A DNA stretch of 64,000 bases from assembly GCA_902552015.1 (NCBI GenBank), contig CACDFH010000002.1, forward strand, positions 23,187-87,186, read 5' to 3'. The position numbers and the translations under genes are program-made. Positions 53,671 to 62,810 of the stretch are shown here, one piece after another (position 1 is the first letter of the stretch; each line of letters opens with the position of its first letter). The notes under the pieces are model-generated. The model saw nothing but the letters and a program-made list of their open reading frames with translations, did not search any database and was not told the origin of the DNA. The stretch is from an uncultured marine group I thaumarchaeote. Lineage in GTDB: Archaea > Thermoproteota > Nitrososphaeria > Nitrososphaerales > Nitrosopumilaceae.

Positions 53671-53747
53671 TTAGGTTAGACTAATAATAATTACAATAAA
53701 TTAGGTAAAACTAACAAATTATTTTAAAAAAACTTAGGAAAACCTAA
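53671..53747. promoter_or_regulatory. Three copies of a DtxR/IdeR-like 14-mer (TTAGGTNANACTAA / TTAGGAAAACCTAA)
   Basis: ttaggttagactaa 53671-53684, ttaggtaaaactaa 53701-53714, ttaggaaaacctaa 53734-53747. Confidence 0.6.
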
Positions 53748-53787
53748 AAAAAATACAATTTAATAATCTGAACTTGTATAATAAGTC

Positions 53788-53916
53788 ATGAAAATAGAAA
53801 ATAGAAAAAAACAATCTTCATTGAAAAGATTTTGGAATACATGTGAGAAGTTTGTTACAACATCATTTTATCTCACTGGTTTAGTTATCAACAAATCTAC
53901 TTATCGTAGTTTTTGA
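53788..53916 (+). CDS. Candidate 42-aa basic small protein
   Basis: MKIENRKKQSSLKRFWNTCEKFVTTSFYLTGLVINKSTYRSF*, TATA-like tgtataat just upstream. Confidence 0.45.
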   Translation: MKIENRKKQSSLKRFWNTCEKFVTTSFYLTGLVINKSTYRSF

Positions 53917-53937
53917 TCACAGATTACTTGGAATTAA

Positions 53938-54243
53938 TTATGCATCTGGATTTTCTTTGATAAATTCTCTCAGTGCAATTTTTAGAGCAAGCGTTTCAAT
54001 TTTTTGTGATTTTTGACCTGCAAGAAAGAAATCTGTTGAATCAGAATTTACTAGTATGGAACTTGCACCGTCTTCCATCTCAATTTTTGCTGTTGTACCG
54101 TGTTCTAAAATTTCAATCATTTCCATCAAATCTTCATGTCTTAGGTACAGCGTTTTTTCTTCATCATCTGTAAATAGCCAAGTGATTCTACATCCTCTCT
54201 CTCCAGGCAAATATGGAGTTTCAATTTTAAACTCTTCAGTCAT
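53938..54243 (-). CDS. Hypothetical protein
   Basis: 101-aa ORF. Confidence 0.7.
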   Translation of the reverse strand: MTEEFKIETPYLPGERGCRITWLFTDDEEKTLYLRHEDLMEMIEILEHGTTAKIEMEDGASSILVNSDSTDFFLAGQKSQKIETLALKIALREFIKENPDA

Positions 54244-54348
54244 AATATTGATTATTCTATGGGTTGAAAAGTCTATTCAATTTCTTGTGCCTAGTCTGTT
54301 TATTCTAATCTTCGACTTTAAAATAGTCGTGAATGAAATAATATCGGA

Positions 54349-54906
54349 TTGGATATACTTCAACTAGCCGAAGAATACTATTACTATACATTTGCTATTG
54401 TTTTTGGAATTGGTCTTTTACAAGGTGCAATCCTTGCTCGAGGAATAAGACGAAAATTTCCTAAACTAAAAAAATATGCAAAAGGCGTATCGATAATACT
54501 CTTAATACTATTTTCAATAAATGCTGCTGGAAATATTTCAAAATTTGCAGAACCCTCAAAAGTTGAATTTACTGAATTTGTAATTCCTGAAACTCCTGAG
54601 ACTGCATTTCTTTTACTAATTGATGTCCTTGGATTAAATGCCGGAATTATAGCTGTTACTGGAATCTTCATTTCCATTACATTAATTCTCTTGTTTAGAT
54701 TTGCTGAACTGAATAGCATCTCTCGATATTTCATTTTTACAATAAGTGTAATTGTTTTCATTATAGCAATGTTAGGTAGATTTACTGACTATGTGCCAAG
54801 TACATTCCAAATAATATTGTATGTTATGTATCAGCTTGGCATGACACTTGGAATTTTTGCTATAATGCGTAGACGAGAAAAAGATCCTTTGGAAGATATG
54901 GGATGA
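54349..54906 (+). CDS. Integral membrane protein
   Basis: 185 aa, about five hydrophobic segments. Confidence 0.75.
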   Translation: MDILQLAEEYYYYTFAIVFGIGLLQGAILARGIRRKFPKLKKYAKGVSIILLILFSINAAGNISKFAEPSKVEFTEFVIPETPETAFLLLIDVLGLNAGIIAVTGIFISITLILLFRFAELNSISRYFIFTISVIVFIIAMLGRFTDYVPSTFQIILYVMYQLGMTLGIFAIMRRREKDPLEDMG

Positions 54907-54908
54907 TT

Positions 54909-55811
54909 CTATTTTTCTAGGAATGTCTTTAGACCTGCACATCTATTACGAATTGTTACTTCTGTGACCCCTGATGCTTCTGAAATTTCTTTTTGTGTTT
55001 TATTTCCGCCTTCTGTAATACATGCAAGATATAATGCAGCAGCTGCTAATCCTGTAGGATCTTTACCTGCGACAACTCCAATCTTTTTTGCTTTTCTTAA
55101 AATTTCAACTGCTTTTCTTTTTGTTTTTTCACCTAATCCTGCAACACTTGCAATTCTTGGAATTCCGTTAATTGGGTCTGCTACTGGAACTTTAAGGTCT
55201 AATTCTCTAAAGACCAATCTGTAACATCTAGCTACGTCTTTTCGTCTAATGTTTATTCCATCAGCAACGTTATCTAATGTTCTCGGTGTTTCTGTATCTC
55301 TACATGCTGCATAGACGCATGCTGCAACTAATCCTTGAATTGAACGACCTTTTACCAATTTTTTTTCAATGGCTTTTCTGTAAATATATGCGGCTTTTTC
55401 AATTACCGCATCAGTTAATGATAATTTGTCTTTTAGTTTGTCCATTTCACTTAGCGCTTGTCTCAAATTTTTGTCAATAGATGAATGAGCTTGTGATCTA
55501 CTATCCCATGTTCTGATTCTGTCAAATGATTGTTTCATTGCTGACGAAAGTGGTTTTCCTGTTGCATCTTTGTTGACTGCACCGATAACTGTGGATAACC
55601 CCATATCGTGCATGGTTATTGATGTGCCTGTCCCTGTTCTGCTCTTGTCAACACCATCATTTGCAAACGATCTCCATTCGGGACCACTTGCTTCACTTCC
55701 TTCTGACAACACAATTCCACATGTCTTGCAAACAATTTCTCCTGAATTATCATCAGTGATCAATGTAGCTTTGTTACAAGATGGGCATCTTTGTTCGTTA
55801 GATGTTTTCAA
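54909..55811 (-). CDS. tfb: Transcription initiation factor IIB (TFB)
   Basis: CPSCNKATLITDDNSGEIVCKTCGIVL zinc ribbon, two cyclin-like repeats. Confidence 0.96.
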   Translation of the reverse strand: MKTSNEQRCPSCNKATLITDDNSGEIVCKTCGIVLSEGSEASGPEWRSFANDGVDKSRTGTGTSITMHDMGLSTVIGAVNKDATGKPLSSAMKQSFDRIRTWDSRSQAHSSIDKNLRQALSEMDKLKDKLSLTDAVIEKAAYIYRKAIEKKLVKGRSIQGLVAACVYAACRDTETPRTLDNVADGINIRRKDVARCYRLVFRELDLKVPVADPINGIPRIASVAGLGEKTKRKAVEILRKAKKIGVVAGKDPTGLAAAALYLACITEGGNKTQKEISEASGVTEVTIRNRCAGLKTFLEK

Positions 55812-55949
55812 CTACTCTAATGCCAATTTGGAGTTAATATGATTTCACAACTAATCTTCTGGTTAATTGTATGTTTTTGTTGAATAATCATTCCATGTTC
55901 TTAGACTAAATAGCGAAACTCTTTATTCATAGCTAAAAATAATCACAAC

Positions 55950-56548
55950 ATGGTGACTACAAAAAAATCATCGGCAGCAAAAAACCAAAAGTTGTTGGTG
56001 TAGAAGTTCTCAAGAAAAATGGCGTAGATGTTGACGAACTAGTCAAACAACTAATTACAAACGCATCTGTTGAGTTTACTGCATACTATTATTTCACAAA
56101 TCTAAGAATGCATGCAACAGGTATGGAAGGTGAAGGGATTAAAGGAATAATTGAAGATGCACGTCTTGAAGATCTAAGTCATTTTGAATCTTGTATTGAA
56201 CGAATATTTCAATTGGGTGGCAGTTTACCAAATGATGCACAAGCATTTATCAAAATGTCTGGTTGTGAATTTTTACAATTACCAAAAAACCCTACAGACA
56301 TTAAAGCAATTTTAGAAAAGTGTCTAAAAGCTGAACAAGGCGCAATTGTAAATTGGGACAAGGTTTGTAAAATGACTCTTGGAAAAGATCCTGCAACATA
56401 TGATATTGCAAAAGACATACTCATGGAAGAAATTGAACATGAAAGCTGGTTCTTGGAATTATTGTATGGGCGACCTTCTGGACACATGAGACGTAAATTC
56501 TCTGGAGAACGTCCTCACACCCAAAAACATTCTAGAGCATTAGGTTAG
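55950..56548 (+). CDS. Dps/ferritin-like protein with apparent -1 frameshift near the N-terminus
   Basis: [12 protein letters not shown] frame from 55950 breaks at A6 run (55979-55984); next frame continues [48 protein letters not shown] into the 56108 ORF. Confidence 0.75.
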
Positions 56549-58050
56549 TCTTTTTTCAAAACTATAGAACCTGTGTTATTTTTTTTATCAATATCTAACA
56601 TACAGTATGCATATTGTGTACTTTTCATTGATGGGTACATTATGCTATTTGGATCCTTACTATGTTTCAATCCTATCCCATGACCTAATTCATGTGTCAT
56701 GATGTATTCCACTGTATTTACATGAAATAATTGAAAATTACCATCACATCCATAACCACCTAATGCTACCTCGACAATTCCTTTTCCAAGATTTGCATGA
56801 CCTAACACTCCTTCACCCAAATCTCTGACAACCCATGTCACCCAGAGATTTGCATTAGTTTTTGTTGGAGTTGTAACAAAATTTATCTTGACTGCCTTGC
56901 CATCGCTTGCATTAAATTCCATATCTTCCCACATCTTAAATGAGTTAGTCAATGTACTCACATGATCTAATGGTAATGCAGCAGGTTGATCATTAACATA
57001 AATTTTGTATTCCAAATGGTATACATCGTCTATTAACACATATTCTGGGTTTGGAAATCCTTGGTTTCCAATCTCAATTTGCTGGTCATAATTCCATTTT
57101 ACATAATCTCTCAAAAATTTCTTAATGACATCGTTACTTGGATTTGGATATTCGATGTATCTCTTATCTTTACTCACAATGTTTTCAATTCTGTCTAAAT
57201 ATCTGGCAAATTCCCATTGATTTCTATTATCAATTTTCTTTTTCTCTTCAGACATTCCTTGCACTTCTGGCAAGTCAATAATGAGTAAACCGTTATCAAT
57301 CAAAAAATTTATTCCTTTCAGAAATTCTTCATCAGGAATCTTATCTGTAGCCCACCATCCTGCAGTATTTTTTATCCAGGATGGAATTGATTCTAAAGAT
57401 GATTCTGTTTTGCTAGATGATTCTATTGTTATGATTTGATTTTCAATAAGAAATTGTAACGACTTGACAAACTCTTCATCAGGAATCTTATCTGTAGCCC
57501 ACCATCCTGCAGTATTTTTTATCCATGCTGGAACTGTCTGTGGAATGTTTAGTGTAAACACCTCTGGTTTTTCAGCTTCGTTGTAAGGATATTTTTTTGC
57601 AGTCTTTGTTGCAAATTCATAATAATTTTCTACAACATGATTGTCTGGTGCCAATTCATATGCTTGTTCAAAATATACTAGCGCTTGTTTGTATTCTCCA
57701 TAATTTCCAAATCCAACTCCTAAACCAATCAATGCTGTAATATTTTCTGGTTCTTGCTGGTTAACTTTGTAAAATTCTAAAATTGAAGCCTTGTGTCTTT
57801 CAAGATTATCCAATGCAATTCCTTTCATTAATGATGTTTTTGCATTTGTAGGTGAAATTGTTAAAATTTTATCATAAATCTCAATTGCCTCATGATATTC
57901 TCCATTCATAAAATATTCATTTGCTTTTTCGTATAGGTTTGGAACGTCTCTAATTCCCTCACCATATACATCATCAATACTTGCAGATAGTAATAACACA
58001 AAAGTTGCTGATACTGCTAGTGAATATTTCACAAACATATTTTTCTGCAT
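56545..58050 (-). CDS. Secreted TPR + W-rich repeats + C-terminal matrixin-like metalloprotease
   Basis: Signal peptide, TPRs, two copies of WIKNTAGWWATDKIPDEEF, C-terminal HELGHGIGLKH. Confidence 0.9.
   Translation of the reverse strand: MQKNMFVKYSLAVSATFVLLLSASIDDVYGEGIRDVPNLYEKANEYFMNGEYHEAIEIYDKILTISPTNAKTSLMKGIALDNLERHKASILEFYKVNQQEPENITALIGLGVGFGNYGEYKQALVYFEQAYELAPDNHVVENYYEFATKTAKKYPYNEAEKPEVFTLNIPQTVPAWIKNTAGWWATDKIPDEEFVKSLQFLIENQIITIESSSKTESSLESIPSWIKNTAGWWATDKIPDEEFLKGINFLIDNGLLIIDLPEVQGMSEEKKKIDNRNQWEFARYLDRIENIVSKDKRYIEYPNPSNDVIKKFLRDYVKWNYDQQIEIGNQGFPNPEYVLIDDVYHLEYKIYVNDQPAALPLDHVSTLTNSFKMWEDMEFNASDGKAVKINFVTTPTKTNANLWVTWVVRDLGEGVLGHANLGKGIVEVALGGYGCDGNFQLFHVNTVEYIMTHELGHGIGLKHSKDPNSIMYPSMKSTQYAYCMLDIDKKNNTGSIVLKKD
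57326..57525 (-). repeat. 53-bp direct repeat (57326-57378 and 57473-57525)
   Basis: tcttcatcaggaatcttatctgtagcccaccatcctgcagtattttttatcca found twice. Confidence 0.9.
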
Positions 58051-58111
58051 ACATTTTTTCTTTATTTTTCAAAATTAAATGATTCTACAAAATGAATTAT
58101 TATGGCTTAGA

Positions 58112-59113
58112 TTAGGATAAGACTACGTCGCCTACATAGATTTTCTTTGTCTCATTTCTAACTTTTAATTTCAATGCTCCGTCACTATCTATTCCCTGTG
58201 ATATTCCTGAAATTTTTCCATTTGATGTATTAATTGTAATTCTCTTACCAATTCCTGATGCTCTCTTGGTCCATTCTTTGATGATTTTGGATTTTTCTCC
58301 ACTATCTAATTGCAGCAGATTTTTTTCAAATTGTAATAGAAACTCTTTGAGTAGTGTCTTTGGGGGTGTTTTATCCTCTTTTTTCCTAAGTGAATTAATT
58401 CCATAAAAGTTGGGAGTTTTCGATAATTTTTTTTCAAGTTTTTTTGCATCAATATCAAAATTTATTCCGATACCTAAGATTAGATAATCAATACTGTTTG
58501 TTTGAAACGAAGCATCGACTAAGACCCCTGCAACTTTTTTCCCCTTCATTGTTATATCGTTTGGCCATTTGACTTCTGTATCAATGCCTAAAGATGATTT
58601 AATTGATTTTGATAATGCAACTGCACTTAAAATTGGAATTAAAGTGGAACTTGAAACATCAAATTTTGGATGAATGATTAATGAAAACCAAATTCCTCCT
58701 TTAGGTGATGTCCATTTTCTCTCTAGACGTCCTCTTCCTGCTGTTTGTTTTTCAGCGATAATTATGGTGCCATTTTCTTTCTTATCTGCAGCAATATTCT
58801 GCGCGAAACTTTGTGTTGAATCAATTTCTTCAAAATAATAAACTCTTTTTCCAATCAGTTTTGTTTTGAGATCACGCGTAATCTCCCACGGCAATAGTTT
58901 TTCTGTATCATTAATCAGCCTATATCCTAATTTTTGTTTTGATTCAATTTTGTAGCCAAGTGTTTGAATTTTTTTAATATGTTTCCAAACTGCAACTCTA
59001 CTAATTTTTAAAACGTCACTAAGATCTTCTCCTGATAAATATTCTGAGTCATGAGTTTGGAAGAATGATAGAACTTTTACTAATCCAACATTGTCAAATG
59101 ATGTGTATGACAT
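58112..59113 (-). CDS. birA: Biotin-protein ligase with N-terminal HTH
   Basis: IAEKQTAGRGRLERKWTSPKGGIWFS, VKWPNDI, GVLVDA; N-terminal winged helix. Confidence 0.95.
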   Translation of the reverse strand: MSYTSFDNVGLVKVLSFFQTHDSEYLSGEDLSDVLKISRVAVWKHIKKIQTLGYKIESKQKLGYRLINDTEKLLPWEITRDLKTKLIGKRVYYFEEIDSTQSFAQNIAADKKENGTIIIAEKQTAGRGRLERKWTSPKGGIWFSLIIHPKFDVSSSTLIPILSAVALSKSIKSSLGIDTEVKWPNDITMKGKKVAGVLVDASFQTNSIDYLILGIGINFDIDAKKLEKKLSKTPNFYGINSLRKKEDKTPPKTLLKEFLLQFEKNLLQLDSGEKSKIIKEWTKRASGIGKRITINTSNGKISGISQGIDSDGALKLKVRNETKKIYVGDVVLS

Positions 59114-59628
59114 TAGAAGCCTATGTCGATATCAAATCCGCCATCATCTCCCATGTCGGATCCTCCCATATCGTCTGCTCCGTCATCCATCCCTGCCATA
59201 TCTTCTGCCGGAATGAAACTTCCCATACTGGCACCAATCATACTGAACATCATTGAAAACATCATCATATCTACAATTCCAAACATCATCATTGATGGTA
59301 AAAATGATTTATCTTCTTTTAATTTCTGTTCTAATTCTTGCTTGTTGCCTGACTTGTATGTATTTTCTAATTGATTCCATTTTTCTTGTAAAATTTTTAG
59401 TTGTCGTTCAAATTCTCTATATCCTTCTTCTGTTGGCCTAATCTCAATTTTTGTTCCAAGCCAACCTTTCTTTTCATCTACCTTGATTAATCTTGCATTT
59501 TCTAATTTCTGTAAAATTGCTTCCAAATCTTTTGGCTCAACATTTGCCTCTCGTGAGATCTTATCAAATTTTGTTATGCCTCGGCTGATTACACCTAAAA
59601 CAACTGTTTCTTTATTTTCTTCATCCAT
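59113..59628 (-). CDS. Winged-helix-like protein with Met/Asp/Gly-rich C-terminus
   Basis: 171 aa; tail MMMFGIVDMMMFSMMFSMIGASMG...MDDGADDMGGSDMGDDGG. Confidence 0.75.
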   Translation of the reverse strand: MDEENKETVVLGVISRGITKFDKISREANVEPKDLEAILQKLENARLIKVDEKKGWLGTKIEIRPTEEGYREFERQLKILQEKWNQLENTYKSGNKQELEQKLKEDKSFLPSMMMFGIVDMMMFSMMFSMIGASMGSFIPAEDMAGMDDGADDMGGSDMGDDGGFDIDIGF

Positions 59629-59709
59629 GTTAGATTATCTTATATTTTCTTTTTAAAATATTGCCTAAAAATGTAATTGAATTTTATATTATGAGGGCAT
59701 AGCCCGATT

Positions 59710-60432
59710 ATGAGTGAAACTAAGGTTGTTCCAATATTTCCTTTGGATCTAGTGTTATTTCCAAACCAGGATCTTCCTTTGAGAATATTTGAACCTCGGT
59801 ATAAACAGATGATTGATGATTGTATGCTTGGGGATAAGGAATTCGGAATCTGTCTTGGACATGATAGTGCCACATTATCTAATTGGCAGGCACCATACAA
59901 TATTGGAACTCTTGCAAAGATATCTGACTGTAAAGATGTGGATTCTACTAGCGGTCATCTTTTTGTAAATGTTAGAGGTCGTAGAAAATTCCGAATCATT
60001 CGTTTGATTCCTCCATCCCTAAAAAAGACCGATGACTATGATCCATTTACTGTAGAAGGCGTGGAGATGATTGATCAACTTCATCAAAATGATGGAATTG
60101 AAAAGAAAATGTACATACAAGCTGAGATTGAAATGATTTCTGAGATAGATGAATCGATTTCTCTTGCAGATTGGGAAAATCTAGTGGATTTATGGAAAAA
60201 TAAAATCAAAAAAAATACTGGAAATTCTGAATTAACATCTTATCAACTAGATCATGTTTTAGAACAATACTATCTAAAAACTGAAACTCCTACTATGGAG
60301 TATGTTCATTCATTATGTGCATTGGCATCTGAAACTCCTCTAGATCTACAGCCAATATTGGAATCCACTAATTTAGAGCAATTACTAGAGCGAACTACAA
60401 AACTACTGAAATCTGATATAAACTACGAATAA
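59710..60432 (+). CDS. LON substrate-binding (N-terminal) domain protein
   Basis: VPIFPLDLVLFPNQDLPLRIFEPRYKQMIDDC. Confidence 0.9.
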   Translation: MSETKVVPIFPLDLVLFPNQDLPLRIFEPRYKQMIDDCMLGDKEFGICLGHDSATLSNWQAPYNIGTLAKISDCKDVDSTSGHLFVNVRGRRKFRIIRLIPPSLKKTDDYDPFTVEGVEMIDQLHQNDGIEKKMYIQAEIEMISEIDESISLADWENLVDLWKNKIKKNTGNSELTSYQLDHVLEQYYLKTETPTMEYVHSLCALASETPLDLQPILESTNLEQLLERTTKLLKSDINYE

Positions 60433-60491
60433 TTTTAAACCTAAAGTTCATAAACGATGAAAAACTATGAGCTAAAATTCGGAAACATAAC

Positions 60492-62204
60492 ATGGAAAAA
60501 TTTGGAACTTTAGAATTTGTATTGGATCGTTATTCTGGTACCTGGTGCTGGAAGATTTCTGGAAATCGTGCCGTGAACATGGTCTCAAAACTAATACCTC
60601 GTGGGTGGTATGGCGATAAACCTGATGAAGTAATTGTCTCAGATAATGATGAGAATATTAAGAAATTAAAAATGATTGATGAGCGTTATACATTTGAACT
60701 CTTATCAAAATCTGTTTGGAAACGAAAAATTGCACCTCTCACAATTAAAAAAACAAAGGTTCCAAAAATCGAAAAATTACAACAAGCATCACCTAGCAAG
60801 CAATTCAAAGGAAACCTATTAGATTTTCAAAGAGAAGGTCTGGATTTCCTGATAAAATCTAGTGGAAATGCATTACTTGCTGACGAAATGGGTCTTGGTA
60901 AAACGGTTCAAACATTAGCATACATTTCAAAAGAAAAAAATTCTTTTCCTGCATTAATTGTTGCACCACTCGTAACTTTGACAAACTGGCAAAGAGAAAT
61001 TGAAAAATTCCTGAAGAAAAAAGGTAAAAATGGAAAAGTAATTGAAGATGAAACTCCCTCGAGCACGATGATTAGAAATGGAAAACTTTCTGATATTGGC
61101 GAATATGATTTTTACATAATTAATTATGAATTATTATACAAACGTCTACCTGATTTAATGAAACTGGGAATACGTTCTGTTGTATGCGATGAAGTACAAC
61201 ATCTTAGATCAAAAACTACTCAAAAATATGCTGCAGTAAAAGAATTGGCAGGTCTTGAAAGTGTAAAATATCGAGTCGGTTTGTCAGGAACTCCTATCTA
61301 TAATCGTGGTTCTGAAATCTGGCCAATTGTTGATATCTTGAAACCAGGATTACTTGGAAGCTTTAAGGAATTCTGTGAATATTTCTGCTATGTAAATGAA
61401 AAAGGAAAAGCAATAGTACTTGAAAATAAACGTGATACATTACGTAATCAATTAACAAAGCATGTCATGTTGAGACGAAAAAAATCAGACGTTCTAAAAG
61501 AATTGAAGGACAAGGTTCGCTATCCTGAAATGATTCATGCAGATGAAAAATTCTACAAAGCTGAATTGAGTAAAATTTGGAAAAAACTCGAAGAAGAACA
61601 AAAATATGCAGAATCTGCATTTGATAAATCTGCATCATATCATAGAGCTATAGAAAGTGAAAGACAGGCTGCAGGTCTTGCTAAACTAAAACATGTAACA
61701 GGATTTGTAACTGATATCATGGAAATTGAAGAAAGTGTTGTAGTATTTTGTCATCATAAAGCAATACACAATTTACTTCATCATCATTTGGCAGACTTTA
61801 ATCCTGCATCAATAATTGGTGGTCAAACTGATGTTGTTAGACAACGTGAAATTGATAGATTCCAAAAGGGCCAAACAAAATTAATGATTGCCGGATTAAG
61901 AGCTGGAAATGTGGGAATTAATTTAACAAATGCAAAATATGTGATATTTGCAGAACTTGATTGGAGTCCTGCAATTCATCGTCAGGCTGAGGATAGATTA
62001 CATAGAATTGGTCAGAAAAACACCGTCTTTGCATACTATCTAGTTGGAAAAGGAACGCTTGATGAACATGTTGCAGAAATTCTCACTGATAAAGAATTTG
62101 AAATAGATTCTATATTAGATAAGCAAGGAGAATCCTTTGAAAATAAAGAAAAGGCAAAAATGATTCTTGCACAAATACACGATAAGCTTGGCACAAAATT
62201 ATAA
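60492..62204 (+). CDS. SNF2-family helicase
   Basis: LLADEMGLGKTVQTLAYI, VCDEVQHLRS, LSGTPIYN, AEDRLHRIGQKNTV. Confidence 0.95.
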   Translation: MEKFGTLEFVLDRYSGTWCWKISGNRAVNMVSKLIPRGWYGDKPDEVIVSDNDENIKKLKMIDERYTFELLSKSVWKRKIAPLTIKKTKVPKIEKLQQASPSKQFKGNLLDFQREGLDFLIKSSGNALLADEMGLGKTVQTLAYISKEKNSFPALIVAPLVTLTNWQREIEKFLKKKGKNGKVIEDETPSSTMIRNGKLSDIGEYDFYIINYELLYKRLPDLMKLGIRSVVCDEVQHLRSKTTQKYAAVKELAGLESVKYRVGLSGTPIYNRGSEIWPIVDILKPGLLGSFKEFCEYFCYVNEKGKAIVLENKRDTLRNQLTKHVMLRRKKSDVLKELKDKVRYPEMIHADEKFYKAELSKIWKKLEEEQKYAESAFDKSASYHRAIESERQAAGLAKLKHVTGFVTDIMEIEESVVVFCHHKAIHNLLHHHLADFNPASIIGGQTDVVRQREIDRFQKGQTKLMIAGLRAGNVGINLTNAKYVIFAELDWSPAIHRQAEDRLHRIGQKNTVFAYYLVGKGTLDEHVAEILTDKEFEIDSILDKQGESFENKEKAKMILAQIHDKLGTKL

Positions 62205-62241
62205 CCTCAATATTTTTTAATCAAAACTCTATACGAAAAAT

Positions 62242-62496
62242 ATGGATTTCATGTTGGAAGAAGAAATGATTGATTTATTGACATTTTGTTTACAAAACCC
62301 TACTTCTGATGAATTAGAATCTAAAAAATCCAGATTCAAAGAAATTGGAAAAGAACTTTTCAATGACGGTGGTGTTGACGCGATGGAGAATTTCTTTTTT
62401 GCAGTAGATAACCGCATTCAGGGTGAAATTGAGCAATCTCCAAAAAATTACCGTTCATTATGGAATGGAATTTCTGACGAGTGGAACTATCCCTAG
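62242..62496 (+). CDS. Hypothetical protein
   Basis: 84-aa ORF downstream of SNF2 helicase. Confidence 0.65.
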   Translation: MDFMLEEEMIDLLTFCLQNPTSDELESKKSRFKEIGKELFNDGGVDAMENFFFAVDNRIQGEIEQSPKNYRSLWNGISDEWNYP

Positions 62497-62530
62497 GAAA
62501 ATTCTTCAAAAAAGATTTTTTGATGTTCAG

Positions 62531-62677
62531 TTATGCTGCTTTGCCAATTCTGAACATCGATATGCCGCATGTTGGACATGTACCTTTTGTTGCTGGTTTG
62601 CCATTTTTCATGGTTACAGCTTGAGTACCATTCATTTCTCGTTTGTCTCTGCATTTTACGCAGTAACCTATTACCAT
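62531..62677 (-). CDS. Small zinc-ribbon protein
   Basis: MVIGYCVKCRDKREMNGTQAVTMKNGKPATKGTCPTCGISMFRIG. Confidence 0.75.
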   Translation of the reverse strand: MVIGYCVKCRDKREMNGTQAVTMKNGKPATKGTCPTCGISMFRIGKAA

Positions 62678-62810
62678 GTCCAATACACTGTATTCTCTTA
62701 TTAGCAAAAACCTGTTAATTTTTTTCAACACTTTTAGTTCTTTTCTGGAGTGAATTTTACGAATAAATTCAACAGTTTACATTATATCTAATTCTCTGAT
62801 TAATTTTTTT

